Origin: Arion vulgaris
Taxonomy: Eukaryota; Mollusca; Gastropoda; Stylommatophora; Arionidae
Reading direction: 5' to 3'
DNA: 64,000 nucleotides
Assembly (NCBI GenBank): GCA_020796225.1
Contig: CM036758.1
Location: forward strand, 32,271,647-32,335,646
The notes under the pieces were generated by a model. The model did not search any database and had not been told where the DNA came from. It saw nothing but the letters and a program-made list of their open reading frames with translations. Below are positions 31,901 to 43,154 of the stretch, one piece after another (position 1 is the first letter of the stretch; each line of letters starts with the position of its first letter). A program made the translations under genes and the position numbers.

Positions 31901-32339
31901 CTGCTATTGTCCATTCTTCTCACATGCCCCAGCTATCTTAGACTTTTCCTTATCGGTTTGACCCATCTCCCACATCTTTATTTATCGGTTGACCCATCTT
32001 TTCTCAAGGCATACCCATCTTTCCTTCAAGACATTGTCTTTATCTGCACTTATGAGTTGTAGATTTTCTTTTTATTTCAAGGGTGGGAGCTTTTTTTGAA
32101 CTCTAAATCCACTTTCTTTCCCCACATTTTTGGGGCATTGTTAATCATTTATTGATTTTTGTGTTTGTTTCATGTATCATCTTGATATTTGTTTTTGTCT
32201 TGTCTTGTCTAAGGACAGATTTTATACCGACAATTTTCAGAAATAATTTCTCCCATTTTAGTTTTGTCTATATTTGTAAAATTGTCTCTCAATTTAACCT
32301 TGCAATGTCTGCCATGTGTGGGCAGTTTATCAGCTGAGA

Positions 32340-32575
32340 GTGGGAGGAGTTGTGTGGGAGCAGAGTGATGTGTGTGTGAGACTATGAGAGCTACATTCAC
32401 GAGTGGATACACACATCTGCCAGCAAAGTGATGTGTGTGTGTGATAGCAAAGTGATGCATGTGTGTGTGTGAGATAACAGTGATGCATGTGTGTGTGAGA
32501 TAACAGATATGTGGAGTGAGTGAGTGATAGTGAAGTGATATGTGTGGTTGCAGAGTGATATGCATGGACAATGTG
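32340..32575. repeat. TG-rich degenerate tandem tract
   Basis: Irregular units of 20-30 bases built from 'gtgatgtgtgtgtgagata' and 'acagtgatgcatgtgtgtg'. Confidence 0.7.
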
Positions 32576-32842
32576 ATATAATATAACATGTACAGTTTTC
32601 TGAAATAAATCTCATTGGTTATACAAGCCCAAAATACTATTTTTGTTCTGTCATTTTTCTTTTGTATAGTTTCTCAAATGAGTATGCTCAGGGAGATTGA
32701 TGCAGCATGCACTGGGAGACAATGGTTGAAGTTACTGAAGAGGTCTAGGCTGAAAAAAAAAAAGCAATTCTATTTTTGTGCCAGGGAATGCATTTGTAAG
32801 GGAAATGTATGGTTTGCTATAAATAGCGGGCAAGCAATGGAT

Positions 32843-33073
32843 CATCTTCGAAAGCTCCATATCGACCTCTTGTTAAACCTCACTTTGTGGTCGTGAGTCT
32901 AAGAGCGACAACGTTGTGTCAGTTATGCGCCTACAAGTAGGCCAGCACATCCGATTTCTGCGAGGCGTTTTATTTACTAGGGTAGCTTTCCTAGGCCCCT
33001 ACCTTAGTCGCCTGTTACGACATGCCTTGTAGGTCGTAGTGTTACTATTCTATGCTCTTCCTGCGAGCTCCGT
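32843..33073 (-). mobile_element. SINE-alpha, - strand
   Basis: From 'catcttcgaaagctccatat' to 'ctatgctcttcctgcgagct'. Contains 'gcgcctacaagtaggccagc' and 'tttatttactagggtagctt'. Confidence 0.85.
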
Positions 33074-33129
33074 CAATGGATCAAAAGTGATCATTTCTCT
33101 TCCACATGAATAAGTCATTCTTCTTCACC

Positions 33130-33420
33130 CCTTGTGAGTATAGGTCTGCAACCAAGGTCATCTTTTCCAGATCTCTACACTCTCTCCTCATTTTCTGGCA
33201 TTCCGTCTCCAACTTATGCCTCCCAGTGTTTCTGGGGTTTTGCTTACCTCTATTACCCCAGTGGGTTACATCGGAAGGAGTAACGCTGTGCGGGGATCTC
33301 CTCAGTGTGTGTCCTATCCATCACCACCTTCACCTCATATTTCTTCTTCTTCCACTTGTCCCGTTTACAGATCCAACAGTCCAGGGTTTGTGATCCTGTC
33401 ATACCATCGCAGATGATGTA
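33130..33420 (-). mobile_element. LINE C-terminal fragment (minus)
   Basis: Relative of 9475-9705 and 27316-27560: 'ggtcatcttttccagatctc', 'ggcattccgtctccaactta', 'cagtgtgtgtcctatccatc'. No open frame. Confidence 0.55.
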
Positions 33421-33869
33421 TCTTGCGCAGGCTTCTATTAATCAATGTCTGCAACTTTTAAGTGTTCCCCTTAGTTGTTCTCTATGTCTCCGCTCCACAT
33501 ACGTTTTACAGAAACGAGTAAAATCTTGATAAAGCTGAGAATTGTTGGCGATAGAATAACAGAAATCAGATAATTAATGGCGATGAGTGAATTAGAAGTT
33601 ACGTAATGACGACGGTCCTACACCACCTCCAACTGGTGGTCATTGAAGCAGCTACATCACTTCAGTTTGGTTAAATGAGTAGATAGTGAAGACATCGTAT
33701 AAAACACATTTCTGGTTAAAGATTGTCGATTTGAATAGAACATGATTGTTGGATTGAATGGAGCAGTCGCGTTAGAAATGGAAAAAATTGAATGCAAATA
33801 TACAATGGATGGACAGCATTTGGGCCAAAGCTGTGAGTAGATCCGGGAAAACAAGATTGGTTCCCACAC

Positions 33870-34910
33870 TAGATAACAGTTGTTATAGTGGCCTATTTCT
33901 CCACAGCTCAACTCTAGATAACTATTAAGTTAGATAGTTTATAGTTGGCTCTACTTTCTCCCACAGCCAACTCTAGATAACTAGTTAAGTTTAGATGTTA
34001 TAGTTTCATTCCAGTCAACTCTAGATAACTAGGTTTGATAGTTATAGTTCTCTTCTCCACACCTCTAGATAACTATTAAGTGATGCTTATAGTTGCTACT
34101 TTCCACCAACTCTAGATAACTAGTTAAGTTTAGATAGTTTATATTGGTTCTACTTTCTCCCACAGCCAACTCTAGATAACTAGTTAAGTTTAGATAAGTT
34201 AATAATTGGCTCTACTTTCTCCCACAGACAACTCTAGAATAACTAGTTAGGTTTAGATAAGTTTATAGTTGGCTCTACTTTCTCCCACAGCCAACTCTAG
34301 ATAACTAGTTAAGTTTAGATAGTTTATAGTTGGCTCTACTTTCTCCCACAGCCAACTCTAGATAATTAGTTAAGTTTAGATAAGTTTATAGTTGGCTCTA
34401 CTTTCTACTACAACTCTAGATAATCTAGTGTTTAGATGTTTATAGTGGCATCTACTCTTGCCTCCCACAGATCACTTCTAGATAATAGAGATGTTTATGT
34501 TGCTACTTTATCCAGTCAACTCTGAAACTAGTTATTTGATAAGTTTAATCCTTATCCGTCAACTCTAGATAACAGTTGGATGTTTAGTTTCTCTTCTCCA
34601 CAGTCAACTCAGATAACAGTAGTGATGTTTATAGGACTACTTTTCCATCAACTCTAGATAATAGTTGTTAGATAAGTTTATAGTTGCCCTTCCCCAGTAA
34701 CTTAATAACTAAGTTAGATTATATTGGTCTACTTCCGTCAACTCTAATAACTAGTTAGTAGAAAGATTTGATCAGTCAACCTGAAACTGAGTTTGATGTT
34801 ATATGCCTTTCACAGTCAACTCTAGATAACTATTAAGTTTAGATGTTTTGTCCTCTTTCCCAGTCAACCTAGATAACAGTTAAGTTTAAGTTATAGTGTA
34901 CTTCTCGTGG
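33870..34910. repeat. 61-bp satellite/minisatellite, about 17 units, degraded at both ends
   Basis: Unit: 'ctctagataactagttaagt' + 'ttagatagtttatagttggc' + 'tctactttctcccacagcca' + 'a'. Units at about 34110-34400 are nearly perfect. Both flanks carry many small deletions rather than substitutions. Confidence 0.88.
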
Positions 34911-35009
34911 TTGCTCTAGATTGGGTTTAACCATGAGCCATCCGACATTTTACAGATCCTATCTCAGGTAGGTGATCGTATGAACACACGGATAAATCGT
35001 AGATCCTGT

Positions 35010-35440
35010 GTCGTGAGCAAAAGAACCCTTCTTCTTTGTCGTCTACACTGCTACCGGGTTGTTGCCCAGTGTCGTGGTTTTCTGTTTTTGTCTTGCGCTG
35101 TTCTGGTGGCTTGTGTGATTGTTATCTTTGCTTTTCACAGGATTCTGCTACGCCATCTAACCATCTTTTCCGTGGTCTTCCTCTTGCCTTCTTTCCCGAT
35201 GTTCTGTTTAGAAGACTGTATACTGTGGATGCATTCTTATTAAGTGGCCAAACCACTTCATTCTTTGTTTCTCTATGTAATTCAAGCACGGTTTTGTGCC
35301 AACTTTCTTTCTTATGCTGATGTTAGTGATTCTGTCTTTTCTTGTGTTGTTGGTAACTTTTCGCAGGCAACGCATTTCAGATGTAGTTATTTTTTTGACT
35401 GCGCTTTGCTCAATGTCCATGTTTGGCTCTGGTAACACAA
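35010..35440 (-). mobile_element. LINE ORF2 C-terminal fragment (minus)
   Basis: On the minus strand: TNNTRKDRITNISIRKKVGT, NYIEKQRMKWFGHLIRM, then in another frame the Arg-rich GRPRKRWMDG region and a 3' tail ending at 'gacgacaaagaagaag' (35030-35040). The same tail occurs on the plus strand at 62467-62654. Confidence 0.78.
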
Positions 35441-35934
35441 AGTAGGTATAAAAGTGCTGTTGATCATCTGTTGCTTAGCTGCCTGTGAAATTTTTGGGTG
35501 CCTTAACAATGGGGCTAGCTGGTAGTTACAGCATTTGCTTTTGCACTCTAGCCTCTATTCTCTATCCAGTTTTCCGTCTTCTGTGAATATGTTTCCTAAG
35601 TATTTGATTTCTTTCACTTGGTTTATAAGAACCCTTGTCAGTCCAAAATCAATAAGAGACGATGGAATCCGCTGCCCAGGCAACATTCTTAAGAAAACAA
35701 AATAAAAATGCTACAAAATATTGTCACTATCTTCTAAATTACATCTGGGACATCGCAGGTGCTACGGAGTTCGTGCACTGTCGTTGAGATTTTTCTGTGT
35801 AAGAAAGAGATTGGACTACATATGGCTACTCACTGAAGTGCAATGATCATGGTCCAATCAATAAATCGATAGGTGCGACAAGGCGGGAAAACCATGTGAG
35901 AAACCTCATCAACCAACACAGAACGGGGGTTGTT

Positions 35935-36010
35935 AGTTTTGCGGGGGCAAATAATAGTAACACTGTGACCTACAAGGCATGTCGTAAGAGGCGACGGAGG
36001 TGGGGCTATA
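35935..36010 (+). mobile_element. SINE-alpha fragment
   Basis: Contains 'gtaacactgtgacctacaag' and 'gcatgtcgtaagaggcgacg'. Only the central part remains. The material at 36078-36200 resembles 37084-37210, pointing to a local duplication. Confidence 0.65.
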
Positions 36011-36259
36011 GTTTACTCCTAGACGAGGCGGCATTGAGAGAGTAATGCCAAGTCCATCTTTCCGATTAAATTATAAGATTTAAAATGATCTATATGGTTT
36101 CAGAAAGTCTAAACCACTAAATAATCAGAAAATCATTATTTTAACATGTCATAGCACTGATTCCCGTTCCACATCCATCCATGTCGAACAAGATAGCTAT
36201 CTCGGTTCGAAAAAAAACTTGATGATCACAAAACAGAACTAGTACGTACATTGCTACCA

Positions 36260-36735
36260 CATCCTTTCATACAGAACATACTGGAGATCTTCCCTAGCCT
36301 AACAGAAAGTCAGAAGAAAGCTCAAAATCCAGAGCAATGGTGTGGGACAAAACTGGTCAAATGAGACAGTCTTTAATGCACTAACAGCTGCTCGTCTACT
36401 AGTGGTGAGTCAGAGCACATTCCATGAAGGACTGGGATAATTTTCCAACAAGCCCGTAACGTCTGTGCCCGTAGTTTCTTCGTCGTTTCCACATACCGAT
36501 CAGAATTGACAGTATTGCCACGTTCCAAAAATATGGTGGATTACGCCTGGCAGTCCCAAAATGGTCATCAAAACTTTTCCGCTGACGCGACAGTTTTGAA
36601 TTTTTTTGGGGTGGGTGAGTTTTGTGCCTGTATTCCATAGACTGGTGCTTGTTTTCAGGGTCGTAATGATGCACCCATGACTCATCGCCAGTGACATTTC
36701 TGCAGATAAAAGTCATCGCCTTCTCGTTCATATCG
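36260..36735 (-). mobile_element. Mariner transposase relic (minus)
   Basis: Minus-strand frame (36731-36399) reads FICRNVTGDESWVHHYDPEN and HQSMEYRH, the 'VTGDE.W.HHYDPE....S.EWRH' region of mariner transposases that holds the second catalytic Asp. The following residues continue in a shifted frame (KVLMTILGLPGVIHHIF). Stops and frame breaks mark it as dead. Confidence 0.8.
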
Positions 36736-36739
36736 CATC

Positions 36740-36966
36740 AGGTGTTCCTGACACTCCTGATGTCATCAGATTTTTTCTTTGACGGGATGCAACAACTAGT
36801 TCGACGTTGGCGTGTGTGTGTGAAACGTGGAGGTGACTATGTCGAAAATAATGACTTATTGTGTAGTGGACATCTCAAGCTTTCTGAAAATGTATGTTTC
36901 ATTTGTAAATTATGATATTAACAAAGTTATGGACTTGGAGGCATTACTTTTCAATGCGCCCTCGTA
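36740..36966 (+). mobile_element. Mariner 3' end with terminal repeat (plus)
   Basis: Plus frame reads FFDGMQQLVRRWRVCVKRGG then DYVENN, the 'GI..L..RW.KC....GDYFE' C-terminus of mariner transposase. After the stop comes a mariner-like end 'cattacttttcaatgcgccc' next to 'tcgta'. Orientation is opposite to the adjacent piece. Confidence 0.7.
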
Positions 36967-36967
36967 A

Positions 36968-37113
36968 TTAAAAAGCGTCGCATAAATAGGATGTGCTGGT
37001 CTATTTGTAGACGCATAACTGGCACAAAGTACAATCGCTCTTTGGCCCAGATCACATACAAATTACAAAGAGGGGTTTAAGAAGTGATCTATATGGGTCG
37101 TTCGAAGAAGTCT
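36968..37113 (+). mobile_element. SINE-alpha, 5'-truncated
   Basis: From 'aaaaagcgtcgcataaatag' to 'ggtcgttcgaagaag'. It immediately follows the mariner end. Confidence 0.8.
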
Positions 37114-37249
37114 AAACACACTGAAATACATGCCTGGGAGAAGATCGGATCAATTATAAACATGTCATAGCGACTGAATATCCGTTCTCCATGCCATCTC
37201 ATGTCCCAAACAAGACAAGCTCATTCAGGATATACGGCAAAAAATCAGC

Positions 37250-37745
37250 TTGTTGTCAACAAAATCTGAACAAGTCTTACAGTGGATACCAGCACACTGT
37301 GGCATACCAGGAACAGAAAAAGCTGGAGGGACCCTAATACAACACTGCCAACACAAAGCTTTACAGAAGCAAAGACTCCTGAAAAAATCCAGAAAAATGA
37401 TGTGGAGAAAAACAAACGGAGGATACAACCCAGAGCACGACAGTATAAATACACTAAACAGAAAAGTCTAGACCACAGTCTTCAAACTTAAAACGGGACA
37501 CTGCAGTCTCAGAGCACACCTCCATAGAATGGCTCTCAGGGATAACTTTGAAACAAGCTGCCTGCACCTGTGGTGCACCAAAGCAGTCCCCAGGGACCAT
37601 CCTGCAAGACTGCCCCAATCTGAGCAGTGTGAGAATGGAAATCTGGCCAACAGAAATAACCCTACAAATCAAACTATGGGGGATCGGTGAAGACCTCAAG
37701 TGCACTGCCCTGTTTATGACACATACCGTAGTCATCGCATAGCAG
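37250..37745 (+). mobile_element. LINE RNase H and C-terminal fragment (plus)
   Basis: Frames read EQVLQWIPAHCGIPGTEKAG (last RNase H motif), then FKLKTGHCSLRAHLHRMAL, then AACTCGAPKQSPGTILQDCP and WPTEITLQIKLWGIG. Same family as 19210-19662. Several frame shifts; not functional. Confidence 0.82.
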
Positions 37746-37749
37746 AAGT

Positions 37750-38879
37750 TGATCGCAAAAGAAGACAAAGATAGATATGACCGATGAAGATGATCCTCAA
37801 CAATGATCAATCAATTGCTATCTACCACTTTGAGAATCCCTGATTGAAGCAAGGAAACGTGTTCGAGTAATCTGTCGCCAAGGAAGCATCTCCCTCCGAC
37901 TCCTCACGTACGGAAGCGAATTGCGAATTGATTTTACCTTCCGACCGCGAGAAATGATACGAACTACCACTCACGCACCGCCGCTGACCGATAGACCTAA
38001 TAGTTTTAGCAATGTGCTGTGGTTAGCTCAAACCTAGATGTGTTGTTGGCATATTGAAATAGTTTTTCGGACTGGACTTGTCTAGTTTATTTTTTATAAC
38101 ACGTAATTAGTTCTGGCTAACTGTAAAATAATTAGTATATCTAAGGTTGCCATATTTTCATCTTCCGAAATGAGAACACTTCTGCTAACATTAAATGTCA
38201 TTGAAATTGTGTTCCATGTATATTTTTCTGATGACCTGATGTGTTTTAGAATGTCTTTTGTTTGCATCAAATGTCCATAAAATTGCATGTATGTGAAATG
38301 TTTTAAATTAAATCTTACAAATGAAATTGCCGTAACAGAATCCACACTAAAATGATTTCTCTCGTTGGTACATTGGGCATGGATTAAAGAAAATAGTCTT
38401 TCTACCAAAGCATTGTGTGCTGGAATAGTAAAGAAGGCTGTGCTATTTTCTCGATATCACAGTACATTTCACTACTTCTACAGTTTTCAATATAGCCACA
38501 CCACTTTTTTGTTGCGATTGTTACTACACGCGGTCGCTTCGCTGACAGTGTTCATTTGGTCTTGGCTTATAAAATTGCTGACAAATATTCGAATTTCCAA
38601 AATTGTTTGCGGACGCTCGGATTTTTCGTGAAATGAGGATGTGTCCGCAAAATGAGGACATATGATAACAGTAGTAATAGCGTATTATTAGTGCAAGAAT
38701 ATTGTTTACAAACTGTTTCGTTGTTATAGCAACAATGTCCAACACTGTGCTCGCGAGCGCCATAGCACCCGTGTGATACATACCTGGCGACCTATTCCCT
38801 CACCCCCGGCTTTGACGTTAATCAGAATTTCAAGAACATTTTCATTTCAGAAGAGCAGTATGATTCAATTTTTATCGTA
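37750..38879. other. Intergenic sequence without recognisable features
   Basis: Short open frames on both strands show no known motif. No repeat family copy is detected by eye. Confidence 0.4.
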
Positions 38880-39030
38880 AGCACAGTATATCATCATCAG
38901 GTGCCGTGCCGGCTGGCGTAAGCGATCATGGGTCTCCACAAATGTTTGTCGTTGGTGTTTGCTATCAACTAAGATGTTGACAATCTACCGTGCCATGAAG
39001 TCAGGCGTTCCAAAATTTTCTCTCTCACAG
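38880..39030. repeat. Dispersed repeat F, copy 1
   Basis: Matches 50165-50330: 'atcatcaggtgccgtgccgg', 'cgatcatgggtctccacaaa', 'ctaccgtgccatgaagtcag' and 'ccaaaattttctctctc'. Class unknown, possibly a LINE 3' region on the minus strand. Confidence 0.65.
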
Positions 39031-39048
39031 TATACATATATATATATA

Positions 39049-39213
39049 CAGTGGCGGCTCGTGACTATTTTTGCTGGTGGGGCCAGACATATATTTTTGG
39101 AAAAATCATGGATTTGGGTTGATATTTTTGGAATTTATAAAATAATAAATACACGTTACACATTATTTTTGGTGGACCCGGCCCCACTGGCCCTTAATGA
39201 CGAGCCGCCACTG
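39049..39213. mobile_element. 165-bp MITE in a (TA)n tract
   Basis: Terminal inverted repeats cagtggcggctcgt (39049) and its complement ending at 39213. Inner 'gtggggcc' and 'ggccccac' also pair. TA-rich microsatellite flanks on both sides hide the target duplication. Confidence 0.85.
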
Positions 39214-39617
39214 TATATATATATATATAATATATATATATATAACAACATTAAACTTGTAGTCAGGATTAAGTTATGAAGTTTTCATCTGTTAGTATTT
39301 GTATTCATGTTACTGTTAATATTACATTATTATTATTATTGTTAGTATTATTATTGCAGTTGCCACATGGTGCCCGTGTCTCTACAATCATTAGTCAGAT
39401 GCGCCTCAATATATTTTTAAAAAAAACGTTGGATAGCACTGCGTTATATTTTTTATTCTGTCTTGTTATTAATAGATTCGTTTAACCGTTTCTCTTCCAT
39501 GTTTTAAGTTTTTCTTTCTTGGAAAATGATTGGTTTATCGTCATCTTAATTCCATCACAGAAACGTGAGTATATTTGTTCTCGCTTGTTTTTTAGTCTGT
39601 CTTTTTCTTAACTTACC

Positions 39618-39879
39618 GACCGTGTGTTGTCGGGTCCTGCATGGGGAGCAAAGAATAGTAACACTGCGACCTACATGGCATGTCGTAAGAGGCGACGGAG
39701 GTGGGAACCTAGGGAAGCTACCCTAGTAAATAAAAAGGGTCTCATAAATCGGATCTGCTGGCCTTCTTGTAGGCGCATAACTAGTACAACGTACAATCGC
39801 TCTTAGGCTCAGATCGCATACATTTCACAAAAGAGTGGTTTAACGAGTGATCGATATGGAGCTTTCAATGACGAAGAAG
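39618..39879 (+). mobile_element. SINE-alpha, full length, + strand
   Basis: From 'gaccgtgtgttgtcgggtcc' to 'ttcaatgacgaagaag', with all family blocks in order, including 'gcatgtcgtaagaggcgacg'. Confidence 0.88.
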
Positions 39880-39929
39880 CTTAACTAACCCGTTTTCATA
39901 CCATGTGGCTCATATGGACGGACGGAACA

Positions 39930-40060
39930 TTGATTGATTGATAGTACCATCATCATTGCACTTCCCATGTGTGCCCCGATCTCTTTCTTACATAGGAAGA
40001 TCCCAGCGGTACAACGCGAACTACATAGCACTGGTGAGGGTATCTGATGTTATTTACAAG
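39930..40060 (+). repeat. Dispersed repeat, copy of 17448-17590
   Basis: 'gattgattgatagtaccatc', 'cccatgtgtgccccgatctc' and 'aggaagatcccagcggtaca'. Confidence 0.6.
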
Positions 40061-40879
40061 ATGGTGAACTACACAGTAATGTGCCAAGATGTCGATCGCA
40101 TAACACAACCCTGAAATGTAAAGCTAACAAATCGACAATTTACGTAACACCTTGCCCCATTTTTATACAGACTGAGAACCGCTGAGAATCAATCCCACAA
40201 GGCTTTTATTTATTTGTTTACGTAATAATTTATTAACAGTGACCTTTGACCTCTTTCTTTTCAGATCAGCAATAAATAAGCAATCTTGTAGCCAAAGCAA
40301 GGCATGCTGAAGGTTAAGGGTCACTAAAAAGACGTCATCGCATTCAGAAGAAACCGTGTAGTCTGTGTCCCCATATTGTTTCTTGAAAAACAACAAACGA
40401 AAGAGCACACGCGGCGGATCTAAATAACTTGTTCAAGCTCATCAAGTTTCCATGTACAACTGGGTCAAATTTAGACTGACCGAACCTGGTCAAGTAAAAG
40501 AGATATATTTTATTTGAAATTCCCGAAGACTCAACAATTAACCCCTTCGACCTTCAAAGCCGATATAAAAGTCCACATTCATTTTTAAAATGGCTTAAAG
40601 CAGGTATACTAATTCAATTTACATGGGATTGACCTTAGATTACATGTGATGGGATTTTAGAGCTGGTTGCTTCCTATGTCAGAAAATGTGTATGTAAGTT
40701 GGAAAAGCTAGAGCATAATATACGGACATGCTGGGAATTGAGAGCTGATTTTTCTTCTTCAATTTGGCAGCTGACGGCGTAAAAGTCTGCAATGAACAAC
40801 GACAAGGTTCTACAAAGACTACATTTCTAAATTACGAAATAAACACAAACAAAACATTGTATATTTTGATTTTATCAAA
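40061..40879 (+). promoter_or_regulatory. Upstream region / 5' UTR of the SLC7 gene
   Basis: No repeat family is seen in about 800 bases before the start codon, unlike the flanks. A TATAAAA lies at 40564-40570, 310 bases upstream of the ATG. It could be a TATA box, but no other core promoter element was recognised. Confidence 0.3.
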
Positions 40880-41393
40880 ATGGATTACTCCTCGACAAAG
40901 GAACAGAACTTTAAGAAAAATGAGTTTGAGATGAAACCGATGGTGGAGGTGCCTGGGGAGGATAAAAAAGGTGAAAGTGATGACATTGTGTTGAAACAAA
41001 AATTGAGCCTTCTCAACGGGATAACTGTTATCGTGGGGAGTATCATCGGTTCTGGGATATTCGTTAGTCCAAAGGGTGTTTTACAGGGAACCGGCAGCGT
41101 GGGGATGTCGCTAATCGTATGGCTCCTTTCAGGAATATACTCTATGATCGGCGCCTACTGCTACGCAGAGCTAGGCACTTCAATAGTCAGATCCGGAGCC
41201 GATTATGCCTACATATTCGAAGCTTTTGGTCCTTTTCTTGCCTTCCTTCGACTGTGGGTGGAATGCATGATCGTCCGTCCATGTTCTCAGGCAATTGTTG
41301 CGCTTACGTTTGCGTACTACGTCATAGAGCCACTCTTCCCAGACTGTGACCAACCGGAAGTTGCTGTGAGGTTGTTAGCCGTCATCTGCATCA
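40880..41393 (+). CDS. SLC7 amino-acid transporter light chain (y+LAT/LAT type), first coding exon
   Basis: SLC7 light chains are 12-helix plasma-membrane exchangers that pair with an SLC3 heavy chain by a disulfide. The ATG at 40880 has a strong context (A at -3, G at +4). 171 complete codons are present: a polar N-terminus (1-40), helix 1 with [20 protein letters not shown] (43-62; substrate-binding GSGIF at 57-61) followed by SPKGVL, helix 2 (about 73-95), CYAELGT (94-100), [20 protein letters not shown] (105-124), and [16 protein letters not shown], in which Cys156 is the likely partner of the heavy chain. Words such as SLLNG, CYAELGT and DYAYI.EAFG favour the SLC7A6/7/8 clade, without deciding which. 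The exon ends in phase 1 at donor GTAAGT (41394). The remaining two thirds of the protein are not found downstream in the window. Confidence 0.93.
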
Positions 41394-41499
41394 GTAAGTA
41401 TTATTTATTTCTTTATTTTGTTCAAATGTTGTTTTTATCGCTTGCTATGAATTTAGTCGTAGTATTGGCGCCTTATGTGGTGCATTTTATCTGATTTTT

Positions 41500-41636
41500 G
41501 GGGTGAAAGCTTGCTTGGGGTGAAAGCTTGCTTGGGGTGAAAGCTTGCGCTTGCTTGGGGTGAAAGCTTGCTTGGGGTGAAAGCTTGCTTGGGATGAAAG
41601 CTTGCTTGGGGTGAAAGCTTGCTTGGGGTGAAACCA
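41500..41636. repeat. 17-bp tandem repeat, about 8 units
   Basis: Unit 'gcttgcttggggtgaaa', with one internal partial unit near 41548. Confidence 0.92.
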
Positions 41637-41739
41637 GTGACCCTCGTCATTCAAGCGAATCTTTCTACGACTTACGATACATGAACCTTTACAATTCTAA
41701 ATAAAACTTGAAACTCCCAAGGTATATAGTTTTCCCCTC

Positions 41740-42330
41740 TACGTTAACCTACCTTATCATGGCTGGAGGGTTTGCGTGTCTTGATGAACCCTCAGACTAT
41801 GTCGGCGGGAGTCTAACTCCTGGCAGGTCTAACCAAGCCGAACTGATTGAAGATGAAAGGCCAGACCAAAGGATGGGGAGTCGAATTGGGCTCCATAAGG
41901 TGACAGCGCAGAATCCACCGGCGAGTGATAAATTCTCTGGCTGCAACCAACCCATTCCCCAGCTATGGAAAAAATAGCAGTCGTCCTCTCTCTCCCTTGA
42001 GATCATTCTTGACTTGTCTTCTGCTTCTATGACACTTTCTCCCAAGTATATGGAGATTAAACTATAGTGTCCAGGGAATTACATCCTGCACACAAACTTG
42101 GGTTGTTGAGCCCAGCGACAGAAGACTAAAGTCATATAGAGTAGGACGACTCCAGACAAACAAGGAAAGACAGATCTCATCAGCAGGGTACTGCAGCTGT
42201 CTAGAGAACAAACTAGAAAACAAATATCAGAAACGGAACGTGTCAGCCATTATTGGCGGAGAGGAATGGACACATACGATCGAGAATGTCTTAATGGCTA
42301 TGGCTATATACTTTTTAAACTAGATTATGA
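41740..42330. other. Unresolved repeat-like stretch
   Basis: An open frame at 41708-41977 has no recognised domain. Words like 'ggctggagggtttgcgtgtc' suggest a retroelement 5' region upstream of the LINE relic at 42340, but no second copy is present in the window. Confidence 0.25.
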
Positions 42331-42339
42331 ATATTCCGA

Positions 42340-42880
42340 TGTTGTATCAATCCTTACCATATGTCAGCGATAGTTGGAAAATGACTATAGATATAGTAAG
42401 TAAGTTGAATGCATTTGAAAATAGATGTTTGCTGCGAAAATTAACAACCATAAAATTGGACTAACTCACGAGAAGTGATGAAATCAGAGAAATGTCTGGT
42501 CAACCCCTAAGAAGGAGAAGATGGAGATATGTTGGACACACCTTGAGAAGAAATGTCTGGCCAACCCCTAGTAGCAACTGTTATAAGAAGGAGAAGATGG
42601 AGATATGTTGGACACACCTTGAGAAGAAATGTCTGGCCAACCCCTAGTAGCAACTGTTATAAGAAGGAGAAGATGGAGATATGTTGGACACACCTTGAGA
42701 AGAAATGATCAAAGAATCACAAAGCAGGCAGTGAAGTGGTAGACAAAGTCTTCAAGAAAGAGAGGACGCCCTACTAAGACCATGAAAGAAACTTTAATGA
42801 GAGTGACATGAAATATCGGGCTCAATTCCATAGAAGAGATTGAACGAGTTGCTTAGGATAGAACCATATTAAGAAATTAC
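42340..42880 (+). mobile_element. LINE ORF2 C-terminal relic with a 76-bp triplication
   Basis: Broken frames read DSWKMTIDIVSKLNAFENRC, LLRKLTTIKLD, and RRRRWRYVGHTLRRN. The 'RRRWRYVGHTLRRN' portion plus adjoining sequence is present three times with a 76-bp period (starts near 42511, 42587 and 42663). Confidence 0.78.
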
Positions 42881-42929
42881 TTGAAGGCCCTAAAAATATA
42901 TATCGTTATGAGCGGAATGAATAAATGAA

Positions 42930-43148
42930 TATCCTTTACAAGACGTCACCATCAACAACAGTAAACGAGTCGTCGATTTGCTTGGCACCGTTCAGTAATT
43001 TGTATTGTTTTCTGAACAACGATGTCTATTTTTACCGTTCGTAAAAATCTACGCAACAAATTTACTTCCAAACTGCCCGCAGCGGGGTTTGAACCAGGTA
43101 CACTTGGGTTGTGATCGAGTTCACTACCGCTAAACCACAGACGCCCAC
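42930..43148 (-). mobile_element. SINE-delta, - strand, full length
   Basis: On the minus strand: 'gggcgtctgtggtttagcgg' head, B box 'tggttcaaaccccgc', body with 'cgtaaaaatagacatcg', and 3' region '...aacgagtcgtcgatttg' in plus orientation. Confidence 0.8.
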
Positions 43149-43154
43149 ATGAGA

